Assembly: GCF_030077735.1 (NCBI RefSeq)
Contig: NZ_JASJEU010000013.1
Span: 186,001-250,000 of the forward strand
Direction of reading: 5' to 3'
DNA: 64,000 nt
Origin: Gordonibacter faecis
Lineage (GTDB): Bacteria; Actinomycetota; Coriobacteriia; Coriobacteriales; Eggerthellaceae
The translations under genes and the position numbers were made by a program. Shown piece after piece: positions 52,026 to 60,351 of the stretch. Under the pieces are notes generated by a model. The model was not told where the DNA came from and did not search any database. It saw only the letters and a program-made list of their open reading frames with translations. Each line of letters opens with the position of its first letter. The first letter of the stretch is position 1.

Positions 52026-52244
52026 CTAGTTCTGCCCCGGAGCTTTCGGTGCTGCGGGTGCACCAGGGGCTGCAGGAGCGCCAGGAGCACCGGGCGCCGT
52101 GGGGGCACCGGGAGCGCCCGGTGCGCCGGACGTTGCGGGTAGCTCAGCGCCGCATTCGGGACACGTTGTCAGGTTCGGCTCGCAAGAGTGACCGCACGCG
52201 GGGCACTTCTTGTTGAGCTCGACAGCTGCTGGTCTGAAGCACAT
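52026..52244 (-). CDS. Small double zinc-ribbon protein with Gly/Ala/Pro-rich tail (type I, ZR5)
   Basis: A 72-residue protein starting MCFRPAAVELNKKCPACG, very like ZR1 (MCFRPAAVNLDKTCPKCG). A second knuckle (CPECG) follows, then a collagen-like GAPGAP tail ending PKAPGQN. The near-identity with ZR1 51 kb away points to recent duplication or strong selection. It is divergent from M8, sharing a control region with paired GGAACTTCC boxes. No known function. Confidence 0.75.
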   Translation of the reverse strand: MCFRPAAVELNKKCPACGHSCEPNLTTCPECGAELPATSGAPGAPGAPTAPGAPGAPAAPGAPAAPKAPGQN

Positions 52245-52336
52245 GGTCAAGCCTCTTTTCTGTTGGGGATTACTGGAGGGCCGGCGGGGGACCGACCTCA
52301 CCAGCAGTATAGGAAACGCCTCCTTTCGCAGCCTAT

Positions 52337-52380
52337 GGAGGAACTTCCAAAACTCCCCTTGCTTTTTTGGAACTTCCTCC
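52337..52380. promoter_or_regulatory. Candidate operator between ZR5 and M8: paired GGAACTTCC boxes
   Basis: GGAACTTCC occurs at 52340-52348 and 52369-52377, 29 bases apart centre to centre, inside a near-palindrome (GGAGGAACTTCCAAAA against TTTTGGAACTTCCTCC). It is centrally placed in the 232-bp divergent gap, so one regulator could control both genes. Confidence 0.5.
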
Positions 52381-52476
52381 GTATCGGCCACGGGAGCGCC
52401 GTCTCTAGAATGGGCGCTATTCGGCGAGCGGCTCGCGCTCAAAGATCCCAGAGGACGAGGTAAGAGAGGAATAGGT

Positions 52477-54876
52477 ATGGAGTACAACAACGAGTACAAC
52501 CTTGACCTGTACCCAAAACAGCTGCACTGGAAGGAGGGCGACCTCACCGCCACGCGTACAACCATGTGGTCGGGCCCGGGTTGCCACGAGGGCTGCCAGG
52601 TCATCTTCTACACCGATGACGACGGCAAGCTGGTGAAGGTGGAAGGCGACCCGAACAGCCCGTTTAACCAGGGCCGTTTGTGCATGCGCTGCCTGGAGCT
52701 GCCGGAGCTCGTGAACCATGAGGAGCGCCTGCGCTACCCCATGAAGCGCGCCGGCGAGCGTGGCGAGGACAAGTGGGAGCGCATCAGCTGGGATGAGGCG
52801 TACGACATCATCGAGGAAAAGGTGCGCGCGTTCCAGGAAAAGGATGGCCCCGAGTCCATCATCTCCATGATTGGCACCGGCCGTAACGTTTCCCAGGTCA
52901 TCGCTCACAACCAGTACGCGAACTTCGGTGGCCCAGACCTCACGCTCTGCTTCCTCTCGGGCGACTCGTGCATGCTGCCTCGTACGGCGCTTTGCTACGT
53001 GGTCATGGGCAACCAGTGGGTGGCCGACATGAGCCAGTTCCGCCCCGACCGCTACGAGAACGACCCCGAGTGGCAGCTGCCTGAGTGCATCGTCATCTGG
53101 GGTACGAACCCGGTCGTGTGCAACTCCGACGCCTTCCTCGGTCACTGGATTGTGGAGTGCATGAAGCGCGGCAGCGAACTGGTGGCCGTCGATCCGCAGC
53201 TCACGTGGATTGCTTCAAAGGCGAAGTACTGGTTGCGTTTGCGTCCCGGCACTGATGCGGCGCTCGCGCTTGGCATGATGAACGTCATCATCGGCGAGGA
53301 CCTGGTCGACCACGAGTTCATCGATAAGTGGACGTACGGTTACGAAGCCCTGGCCGAGCGCGTCAAGGACTACCCGGTTGAGAAGGTGGCCGAGATCTGC
53401 TGGGTCGAGCCTGAGCTCATCGTGGAAGCCGCGCGCTTCTACGCGAAGGCACATCCGTCCACCATCCAGTGGGGCCTTGCCGTCGACATGTCGAAGATCG
53501 GCACACCCACGGCCCACGCCATCGCCTGCTTGGCGGGCATCACCGGCAACATTGACAATCCGGGCGGCAACATCCTCATTGACCAGGCGTGCGGCCTTGA
53601 GTTTGGCTACAACTCCGGCATCGAGTACCTGAAGGAGGGCATGGTTGAGAAGCGCCTCGGCAACTCCAAGTACAACCTGAAGAAGTACGGCTTCACCGCG
53701 TCTTCCCAGTCCGACGCCATCCTCGTTGCCTGCGAGACGGGCCTCGACGAAAAGGGCGACCCGCGTCCGGTGAACATGCTGTGGATTCAGTCGTCCAACC
53801 CCATTACGAACATGGGCCAGGATGCTCCGCGCATCTACCGTGCCATGAAGAATGTGCCGTTCATCTGCGTGGTTGACCTGTTCAAGACCCCGTTCATCGT
53901 GGCATGCGCCGACCTCGTGCTGCCCTGTGCCATGTCCAACGAGCGTGACTGCATCCGCGTGTGGTTCGACCCGGTACGCTCGCTCACGAAGTGCTCCAGC
54001 TTCTACGAGGCCAAGGAAGACGAGCAGATTATGATCGACCTCGGTCATCGCCTGGCACCCGAGAGTTGGCCTGAGTGGGTTCAGGAGCCGCGCGACTACA
54101 TGAACTGGCGTCTTCAGGTTGGCAACTGCGGCTTTACGATGGAAGAGCTCGAAGATAAGGGCGGCATGATCTACAACGACTTCCGCTACTATAAATATGA
54201 AAAGGGCCTGCTGCGCCCCGACGGCCAGCCCGGCTTCATGACCCCCACCGGCCGCTACGAGTTCTACATCAGCCTGTTTGACAGCTGGGGAGTGGACGCG
54301 CTGCCCTTCTACGAAGAGCCGCCCACCTCACCGGTGTCCACGCCGGAACTCGCCGAAGAGTATCCGCTTGTGCTCACCACCGGTAAGCGTTCCTTTGAGT
54401 TCTTCCACTCAGAGTGGCGCCAGGCAAACACCACCTCGCGTGAGCTGCACCCGGTTCCGTACTTTGACATTCATCCCGACACGGCCGCGAAGTATGGCAT
54501 CCATGAGGGTGAGTGGGCCTGGATCGAAAACCAGATGGGCAAGTGCCGCCAGGTGGCGCGCTTCAACGACACGCTTGATGCGCGCGTGGTGTCCACCGAG
54601 CACGGCTGGTGGTTCCCGGAGCAGAAGGCCGCCGAGCCGAACCTGTTTGGCGTGTTTGACTGCAATCCGAACAACCTCATTCCGATGTGCGAAAACGGCC
54701 CCTCTGGCTACGGTGCGCCCATCAAGTGTGGCATGGCGAAGGTGTATGCCTGCACGCCCGACAACATGAAGCCTGAAGATCAGCCCACCTACCAGGTGAC
54801 GGCCACCAATGGCTACACGCATGGCCCGTCCCACAAAAGCGACGAGCCCAGCTTCTACGACTACCGCGCCGAATAG
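52477..54876 (+). CDS. Molybdopterin oxidoreductase, DMSO-reductase superfamily (M8)
   Basis: A 799-residue catalytic subunit. Fe-S cysteines are Cys36, Cys40, Cys69 and Cys72 (CX3C, GCHEGC ... LCMRC). Motif SGDSCMLPR gives Cys165 as candidate Mo ligand. FHSEWRQ and HGWWFPEQK are present; the Trp in FHSEW replaces the His/Asn of most modules. No export signal. The start at 52477 follows AGAGAGGA. Codon usage is strongly GC3-biased, suggesting good expression. FeS8 follows after 12 bases, then MFS8. Substrate unknown. Confidence 0.9.
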   Translation: MEYNNEYNLDLYPKQLHWKEGDLTATRTTMWSGPGCHEGCQVIFYTDDDGKLVKVEGDPNSPFNQGRLCMRCLELPELVNHEERLRYPMKRAGERGEDKWERISWDEAYDIIEEKVRAFQEKDGPESIISMIGTGRNVSQVIAHNQYANFGGPDLTLCFLSGDSCMLPRTALCYVVMGNQWVADMSQFRPDRYENDPEWQLPECIVIWGTNPVVCNSDAFLGHWIVECMKRGSELVAVDPQLTWIASKAKYWLRLRPGTDAALALGMMNVIIGEDLVDHEFIDKWTYGYEALAERVKDYPVEKVAEICWVEPELIVEAARFYAKAHPSTIQWGLAVDMSKIGTPTAHAIACLAGITGNIDNPGGNILIDQACGLEFGYNSGIEYLKEGMVEKRLGNSKYNLKKYGFTASSQSDAILVACETGLDEKGDPRPVNMLWIQSSNPITNMGQDAPRIYRAMKNVPFICVVDLFKTPFIVACADLVLPCAMSNERDCIRVWFDPVRSLTKCSSFYEAKEDEQIMIDLGHRLAPESWPEWVQEPRDYMNWRLQVGNCGFTMEELEDKGGMIYNDFRYYKYEKGLLRPDGQPGFMTPTGRYEFYISLFDSWGVDALPFYEEPPTSPVSTPELAEEYPLVLTTGKRSFEFFHSEWRQANTTSRELHPVPYFDIHPDTAAKYGIHEGEWAWIENQMGKCRQVARFNDTLDARVVSTEHGWWFPEQKAAEPNLFGVFDCNPNNLIPMCENGPSGYGAPIKCGMAKVYACTPDNMKPEDQPTYQVTATNGYTHGPSHKSDEPSFYDYRAE

Positions 54877-54888
54877 AAGGGGAGAACA

Positions 54889-55236
54889 ATGGCTGAAAAG
54901 GGACAATACGGTCTTTTGATCGACTACCAGTACTGCTCGGGCTGCCATGCATGTGAGGTAGCCTGCAAGAAAGAACATGACCTGCCCAAGGGCGACTTCG
55001 GTATCAAGATTGTGCAAGATGGCCCACGTCAGTGCTCCGATGGCGTGTGGGAGTATGACTACCTGCCGGTACCGACGCACCTGTGCGACCTCTGCGCCGA
55101 CCGCGTGGCCGCAGGTAAGCTTCCCACCTGCGTGCATCACTGCCAGGCTGGTGTCATGGTGTATGGCGCGCTCGACGAACTTGCCGCCAAGGCAAAGGCT
55201 GCTGCGAAGGACAAGATGGTGATCTTCGCGAAGTAG
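54889..55236 (+). CDS. 4Fe-4S ferredoxin-type electron-transfer subunit (FeS8)
   Basis: A 115-residue protein with Cys16, Cys19, Cys22 and Cys26 (CSGCHACEVAC) and CDLCADR...LPTCVHHC, for two [4Fe-4S] clusters. The C-terminus is Ala/Lys-rich (AAKAKAAAKDK). It lies 12 bases after M8 with its own ribosome site (AAGGGGAG). Soluble partner of M8. Confidence 0.9.
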   Translation: MAEKGQYGLLIDYQYCSGCHACEVACKKEHDLPKGDFGIKIVQDGPRQCSDGVWEYDYLPVPTHLCDLCADRVAAGKLPTCVHHCQAGVMVYGALDELAAKAKAAAKDKMVIFAK

Positions 55237-55251
55237 CGCCTCACGGGATGA

Positions 55252-55281
55252 GCCTGCCCTGCCGAGTGCGACGGGGCAGGC
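55252..55281 (+). terminator. GC-rich intercistronic hairpin between FeS8 and MFS8
   Basis: Stem GCCTGCCC/GGGCAGGC (55252-55259 with 55274-55281), 15 bases after the FeS8 stop, with no T-tract. It has the same position and character as the hairpins after FeS3 and FeS4. Confidence 0.5.
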
Positions 55282-55416
55282 TTCCCGCAGTGTCTCACCT
55301 GGTCGTATGCACGTGTGACCAGGCATCCCCGCAAGGTGTTTTCTGGCTGGCCCTCGAGGTCGGCTGGCCCTGTATGCGGCGGATTCAGGGGGATTTAACA
55401 TACAAGGAGGTTTCCT

Positions 55417-56685
55417 ATGCAAGAGGAAAAGCTCTATCCGTGGCGATGGGTCATCCTTATTGGTATGACCGTTTTGCTCATCAGTTTGCAATTCTCGTTT
55501 ATCGTTCCCGGCGGCGCTGCCATCCTGGTCATGCAGGAGTATCAGTGCGAACCGATGATGTTTTCCATGATCATGTCTATCCCGTACTTCTCGGGTGTGC
55601 TGTTCTGCATGGCGGGTGGCGTGTTGGCGGACCGCCTTGGCTTGGGGAAGGTGTTCGCCGCGGCTTTCATCGTGTCGCTTTTAGGCGCGCTTGCCCGGTG
55701 CTTCTCGGGTGATTATTGGACACTGTTTATTTCCAGCTTCTTCATGGGTATGGGTGTGGCGGCCTTGAACGCGAACTCCGCGAAGCTGCTGCGCCTGTGG
55801 TTCCCCGGTACGGCGAACTCGTTTGCCATGGGCGTGTACACGGCTGGCATGTCGGCCGGTGCTGCGTTGGCCATTTGGTACGGCTCGCGTGTGGCGGTCA
55901 TTCAGGACGCGTGGTGGTTCAGCTTTGGCCTGATGGTAGTAGGGGTTATCGTGTGGTTTGCCGTGTATCGCAAGCATCCTGATGGCGAGCATCGCTCTGT
56001 GGAGCCTGTCGGCCAGTACCTGCGTGTTGTGGTGAAGAACTGGCACGTGTGGGCGGTGGCTATCGTGGCGTTTTTGGTGTTCGGCATGACGAACGTGAAC
56101 GGTTCGTACATGGTGGCGGCGGTGACCACCCTCATGGGCGACCCGAGCCTGACCAGCATTGCGGGCGACATGTCCACCATCAACACGGTTATCGCGTGCG
56201 TGGCTTCCATGGCGCTGCCGGTGGTATTCGCGAAGCTGTTCAAGAATATGCGCGCGCCGTTCATCATTTGTCTGGTCGGTACTGCCCTCTGCTTCGGTGT
56301 GGTGTTCTTCCTGCCGTATGGCCCCATCACGTGGGCGGTGTTCTGCATCCAGCCCATTTTGATGGCGTCGGCCATGCCGTTCACGAAGATGCTGCCCACG
56401 TTGCTGCCCAGCGTGAAGACCGAGCACTATGGCGTTGTCGGCGGTATCCAGGCGACGTTCCAGAACTTCGGTATGTTCCTCATTGCGTCGTACATCATTT
56501 CGCCCATCGCCATTGCGGCGACGGGCGCGGTGGATGGCGTGCCGTACTACCAAGGCGTGTACGTGGCGACGGCTGTGTTGTGCCTTGTTGCGGTGGCGTC
56601 GCTTTTTCTGTTCCCGAACGTACGCAGCTCGGTTGCCGGCAAGATTGCCGACGAGCAAGCGGCGGCGAAGAATGACCAGGTTTAA
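55417..56685 (+). CDS. MFS transporter (MFS8)
   Basis: A 422-residue, about twelve-helix carrier. The loop GGVLADRLGLGKV near residue 70 is a good MFS signature. A short central hydrophilic loop (YRKHPDGEHRSVEP) separates the halves. The start at 55417 follows AAGGAGG. It lies downstream of M8-FeS8 across a hairpin, and ZR6 follows. It likely serves the M8 enzyme; direction and substrate unknown. Confidence 0.88.
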   Translation: MQEEKLYPWRWVILIGMTVLLISLQFSFIVPGGAAILVMQEYQCEPMMFSMIMSIPYFSGVLFCMAGGVLADRLGLGKVFAAAFIVSLLGALARCFSGDYWTLFISSFFMGMGVAALNANSAKLLRLWFPGTANSFAMGVYTAGMSAGAALAIWYGSRVAVIQDAWWFSFGLMVVGVIVWFAVYRKHPDGEHRSVEPVGQYLRVVVKNWHVWAVAIVAFLVFGMTNVNGSYMVAAVTTLMGDPSLTSIAGDMSTINTVIACVASMALPVVFAKLFKNMRAPFIICLVGTALCFGVVFFLPYGPITWAVFCIQPILMASAMPFTKMLPTLLPSVKTEHYGVVGGIQATFQNFGMFLIASYIISPIAIAATGAVDGVPYYQGVYVATAVLCLVAVASLFLFPNVRSSVAGKIADEQAAAKNDQV

Positions 56686-56772
56686 GGCTAACTGCTGCGG
56701 AGAATGAATGTGTTCGCATAAAGTGAGAGGGGGCCGGACTTGTTCCGGCCTCCCGTGTGGAGAGGGACGTGT

Positions 56773-56982
56773 ATGGGCAACTGCCATTACTGCATGAACT
56801 GCGGTCGCTGCCGCGGCGAGAAACCAAAACCCATCCTCGTCCGCCGTTGCCCCACCTGCGGCCATATGAACGAACCCGGATCAACCGCGTGCGCCGCATG
56901 CAGCGCGTCCCTCACGCTCCAATCCGGCACCACGAGCCTAACCCCCGGCGCGGCACTACCAAAGGCCGAGTCCGCTCAGTAA
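56773..56982 (+). CDS. Small multi-cysteine zinc-ribbon protein (type II, ZR6)
   Basis: A 69-residue protein: MGNCHYCMNCGRCRG has cysteines at 4, 7, 10 and 13 (CxxCxxCxxC, as in ZR2 and ZR4). Two CxxC knuckles follow (CPTCG, CAAC). The tail is Ser/Thr/Pro-rich. It follows MFS8 by 87 bases and its 3' end overlaps the convergent ATPase gene by 7 bases. The same position after an enzyme-transporter unit as ZR2 suggests a shared role; function unknown. Confidence 0.7.
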   Translation: MGNCHYCMNCGRCRGEKPKPILVRRCPTCGHMNEPGSTACAACSASLTLQSGTTSLTPGAALPKAESAQ

Positions 56983-58106
56983 ACCTCCTGCTCAAGCTCT
57001 TGCCGGTTATGTTCCAAATAACGTGCCATATAAGGAATGGTAAAACTGACCTTCCCTCGATCAGCCGCTTCAATGATGCCATCCTTGATAAGCTTCGCGC
57101 GCACGGGGCTGGCACCGTTAAGGCTCATGCCCAGGCGAGCTGCCACTTCGCTTGTTTCGCTTGCTTTTCCCTGATCTTCGGCCATTGCGAGCAGATAGCG
57201 CATGGCTGAAGGCGATACATGGTGGACGGCGGGTTCAATAACCATGGCATCAAAGCGGGCAAGAGCCTCGGAGATTCCCTTTTCGACATCGGCGGCCGAC
57301 ACCTCGCCTGCTTCGCGGCCAAGTCGTCTAAAGGCGACCTGCCAGGTTTGGTAGCCAACCAGCTGCACCATGAAGGGGTAGCCAGCGGATGCGTGTGCGA
57401 GTTCGTCCACAAGATCATCCTTGATAGTCATACGACCCAGGCGGCGCATAGTGTCGGCGAGCGAGAAAGCAACCTCGGAAATGGGGATGGCTTCAAGATT
57501 CACGGGAATAGCGCGCCTCAGGAAGGTGAGCGTGTTGCCATTCACCACCTCGCTTATCATGGACGGAAGCCCTGCGAACACGAAGGCGATATTCCTATCT
57601 TCGCTGATGATGTGCTGGACGGCGATGGCGAGGGCCTTCGTTTCCTCAAGCGAGGCATCCTGCACCTCATCAAGAGTGATGAGCAGGCCCTGGTTCTTCT
57701 CGGTCGCTTTTATCATAGCTTCACGCAGATCAAGGGAGGCCCGTTCAATTTCCAGGCTACCCAGGCTCACGCCGAAGGCGGTCGGTTGAATCTTCATGCT
57801 GGAGGCATGGCTTGTTCGCGAAAGCGCTTCCAGAATGCGGGCGGAGAAGCCGGGGCTTGCCGTTTCACTGACAACGGTCCATTTCTTGGGTTCTACAAGC
57901 GCAATCCGCTTGAACTCACTGAGCATGACCGTTTTTCCCATGCCGCGCACACCTGAGACGCGCATTAAGCGCTCAGGCGCTCCCGGCCCGTTCGCAAGGC
58001 CGTCACGGAATTCCTCGATGACCTGGTCGCGTCCAATCAGCTCCGGCGGCATTTTCCCCGCGGTGGGTTTGAAAGGGTTTTGCAATGGTTGCTTGGTGGC
58101 GGACAT
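56976..58106 (-). CDS. AAA+ ATPase with C-terminal winged-helix domain
   Basis: A 376-residue protein. Walker A GVRGMGKT (about residues 52-59) and Walker B LLITLDEVQ (about 141-149) are intact. The C-terminal 90 residues look like a winged helix (ETSEVAARLGMSLNGASPVR...IKDGIIE). The layout resembles the archaeal-type ATPase/STAND proteins with DNA-binding tails found in many anaerobic bacteria. It may be a regulator or defence-related protein; the function is not known. Its promoter region has a set of TTATACT/AAAGTATAG repeats. It is convergent with ZR6. Confidence 0.8.
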   Translation of the reverse strand: MSATKQPLQNPFKPTAGKMPPELIGRDQVIEEFRDGLANGPGAPERLMRVSGVRGMGKTVMLSEFKRIALVEPKKWTVVSETASPGFSARILEALSRTSHASSMKIQPTAFGVSLGSLEIERASLDLREAMIKATEKNQGLLITLDEVQDASLEETKALAIAVQHIISEDRNIAFVFAGLPSMISEVVNGNTLTFLRRAIPVNLEAIPISEVAFSLADTMRRLGRMTIKDDLVDELAHASAGYPFMVQLVGYQTWQVAFRRLGREAGEVSAADVEKGISEALARFDAMVIEPAVHHVSPSAMRYLLAMAEDQGKASETSEVAARLGMSLNGASPVRAKLIKDGIIEAADRGKVSFTIPYMARYLEHNRQELEQEVY

Positions 58107-58207
58107 AGGCTCAGCCTTTCATCTCGCAAGAAAGTGAAGGCTCTTTGCGCGGCGCTCTCTTTGTGGCGAGTGCGAGCCTTCTCGGTGTCTTTCTACCAAT
58201 TTATATC

Positions 58208-58258
58208 ACTTTATACTATTTTATACTAAAGTATAGCTCTTTATAACAAAGTATAGTG
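58208..58258. promoter_or_regulatory. Repeated TATACT/AGTATA boxes upstream of the AAA+ gene
   Basis: Two TTATACT units (58211-58217, 58221-58227) are followed by two AAAGTATAG units (58228-58236, 58248-58256). The middle ones form the palindrome TATACTAAAGTATA (58222-58235). They lie about 100 bases before the ATPase start on its minus strand and probably overlap its promoter, in a markedly AT-rich patch. Confidence 0.6.
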
Positions 58259-58306
58259 CTTCTCGCTGATTGCTATAGGTTTGTCATTCGCAGGCGCGTC
58301 ACACTG

Positions 58307-60019
58307 TTATCTCTGCTCTTCGTCCTCTTCTTCCTCACCCTTTGGCACCCCTACCAGCACTTTCTCTATGGAGTCTTGGCTGGTGTTGAGGAAGAAGGCT
58401 TTGAAGTCCATGAGCATGCGCTCGTGGGCGCCGGGCATGGAGAGGTCGAAGTCGAAGCGCTTTTGGATTTTCTCTATGTGGTAGAGCACGGTGTTGCGGT
58501 GGAGGTGCAACTTCTGCGCCACCACGGTGGCGTTGCGGCCGCTGTGCAGGTAGTGCCAGAACAGCGCCAAATAGTTCGTGTTGTTGCGCACGTCTTCCGC
58601 GTGGATTTTCTCAACGACCGTATGGGTGAAACAGAAGCGCATGAAGCGCTCGTCTTTGTCCGAGGGGTCCACCAAAAAGTACATGAGGGCATCGCCAAAG
58701 AGGTACACGCCGCGGTCGGCATTCTCGTCGGCGGCGAACTGCAGCCGTATGGTCTGGCGCAGCCCAAGCGCAATCTTCGCCTGTCGGTATGCCAGGTCGA
58801 GGTTGGTAATGCCTTCGAAAATTTCCGATACCCCGCAGGCTATGTCGAAGGGCTCGGTCACCCGTTCTTCCAGTTCATCCATGGTGCGGCGGTGCGAAAG
58901 CAGGCTGTCGCTCGGTGGCGCGTAACACAGCGCCAGCACCTCGGAGCGAAAGGCGAAGCAGTGCACGTTGCCCTGGTTCAGGTGCGCAGCCGCCTTCACC
59001 ACGCGCGCCGCCTTCTCGGGCTCGGCGCCCTCATCCACCTCCATGACTATCAGCTTGTACTGCGTGTCCCACCCCAGGGATGCCATCTCCAGTTGCGTGC
59101 GCACGTATTCGTCGGAGACGGGCGTGTGCTCCAGCAACTTCTCGAAGAAGAAGTAGTGGGGGATGTTGAGGCGCACTTGGAGGCGCCATTGCCGCTCGCA
59201 AATGGGCATGACGTGGCGAAAGAGGAGGGAGAACAGGTCCTTAAGCCCCTCGGTGAGCGGCACCTCGTGGCAGGACATGGACAGCGAGCCGAAGTACGTG
59301 TGGCTCAGGTAGAGCGGCCGCGAGAGGCGCGCGTAGGGTGTCACCTCGGAGGGTTCTTTGATGTAGAACGTTTTCTCGGGCAGGTGGAAGCGCTTCTCGG
59401 CGATCATCTGGGGCGAGAGGCAGCCGGTCTTCACCAGACGTCGGTGTAGGTCATCGGGTGGTTCTATGCCGGAAGTGCGCGCTATCACGTTAAAGTCGTT
59501 GTCGGTGACGAACATGAAATTCTTGATGATGGGCGCGCTGGCATCGAGCGCTTCGGCGAGTGTACCTTGGCGCGCCGCGATGCGATCGAGTTCGTTTTCC
59601 CACATCAGCAGCCGTAGAAAGTAGGTTTGCAGCAGGAAGATAAAGTAGGAAAAGCGGTTGGGTTGCCGAATGACCAGCAGACGTTCCGCCTTGTCGTGCA
59701 GCTCATCCGGGAAGGTTTCGCCTTCGTCTGCTAAGGCCAGCGCGAACGACGAAGGCCGGTCGCGCAGCGCCGCTTCCGCGTGGCTGAGGCGACACACGAA
59801 CAGCACGTGGGCATCTTCGATGTCGTTCGGCATATCTGCGGCCACGTTATCGCGCGACAAGGCGGCGAACCAGCGAAACGTTCTGCGCGACCGCGTGGGG
59901 CGATGCACTATCTCGGCATCCGAGAGGAAATCCAGCAGCATGGACAGTGTCACGGAGGGCAAACTGCTCCCCGAGACAGATGGAAGGAAGATATCGTCGC
60001 CAAAGTCATGCGATGTCAC
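58307..60019 (-). CDS. PucR/CdaR-type transcriptional regulator (PucR3)
   Basis: A 570-residue soluble regulator. The C-terminal PucR-type HTH is SGRNATVVAQKLHLHRNTVL followed by YHIEKIQKRF. A long N-terminal sensory region has no recognised domain signature. The C-terminal tail is highly acidic (GEEEEDEEQR). The GTG at 60019 follows AAGGGGG by six to seven bases. It is separated from ArsM1 by 424 bases containing an interspersed repeat and the ArsM1 promoter. Targets unknown. Confidence 0.8.
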   Translation of the reverse strand: MTSHDFGDDIFLPSVSGSSLPSVTLSMLLDFLSDAEIVHRPTRSRRTFRWFAALSRDNVAADMPNDIEDAHVLFVCRLSHAEAALRDRPSSFALALADEGETFPDELHDKAERLLVIRQPNRFSYFIFLLQTYFLRLLMWENELDRIAARQGTLAEALDASAPIIKNFMFVTDNDFNVIARTSGIEPPDDLHRRLVKTGCLSPQMIAEKRFHLPEKTFYIKEPSEVTPYARLSRPLYLSHTYFGSLSMSCHEVPLTEGLKDLFSLLFRHVMPICERQWRLQVRLNIPHYFFFEKLLEHTPVSDEYVRTQLEMASLGWDTQYKLIVMEVDEGAEPEKAARVVKAAAHLNQGNVHCFAFRSEVLALCYAPPSDSLLSHRRTMDELEERVTEPFDIACGVSEIFEGITNLDLAYRQAKIALGLRQTIRLQFAADENADRGVYLFGDALMYFLVDPSDKDERFMRFCFTHTVVEKIHAEDVRNNTNYLALFWHYLHSGRNATVVAQKLHLHRNTVLYHIEKIQKRFDFDLSMPGAHERMLMDFKAFFLNTSQDSIEKVLVGVPKGEEEEDEEQR

Positions 60020-60220
60020 AGCGAACCCCCTTCAAATGTGACAAAAGACCGCCGAGAATATGTGTCGAGTAACAGTAGTATACCAGTGGCTTTTGCGGCC
60101 TCCCTAGCGAGGCGAGGCGGGTTCACGAAAAACGGATTGCGGAGAGCGCGGGTGAAACAAGCAGGTGCTGAAGGTTCTTACCCTACGGATAACCTGGTGG
60201 ACTGCGGGATCTGATGCTTG

Positions 60221-60292
60221 ATGCCCTCGTCATAATGATAGGGAAGCGCAGCACATTTGGGCGTATTCGCTAACGCGAAGCGCGTCACACTT
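60221..60292 (+). repeat. Interspersed intergenic repeat, copy 2
   Basis: It contains CCCTCGTCATAATGATAGGG and ends CGCGAAGCGCGTCACACTT (60274-60292), matching the minus-strand repeat at 49638-49715. Just upstream (60172-60197) a fragment GGTTCTTACCCTACGG resembles part of the REP units. Confidence 0.55.
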
Positions 60293-60351
60293 TAATGTGC
60301 TGGACATCCTGCTCCCGCTTGCCCCCCCATTCCCTCATTTAGTCGTTCATA

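Noticed and set aside
8043..54876. Nitrate reductase, formate dehydrogenase or DMSO reductase as specific names for M1-M8
   Set aside because: No Tat signals, membrane anchors, four-cluster FeS subunits, or selenocysteine/TGA evidence; motifs point to a different branch, and the substrate cannot be inferred.
56976..58106. Orc1/Cdc6 initiator with replication origin at 58208-58258
   Set aside because: Bacterial proteins of this ATPase class are not known chromosomal initiators; no DnaA boxes or origin-type gene context were seen, and the repeats fit autoregulation better.
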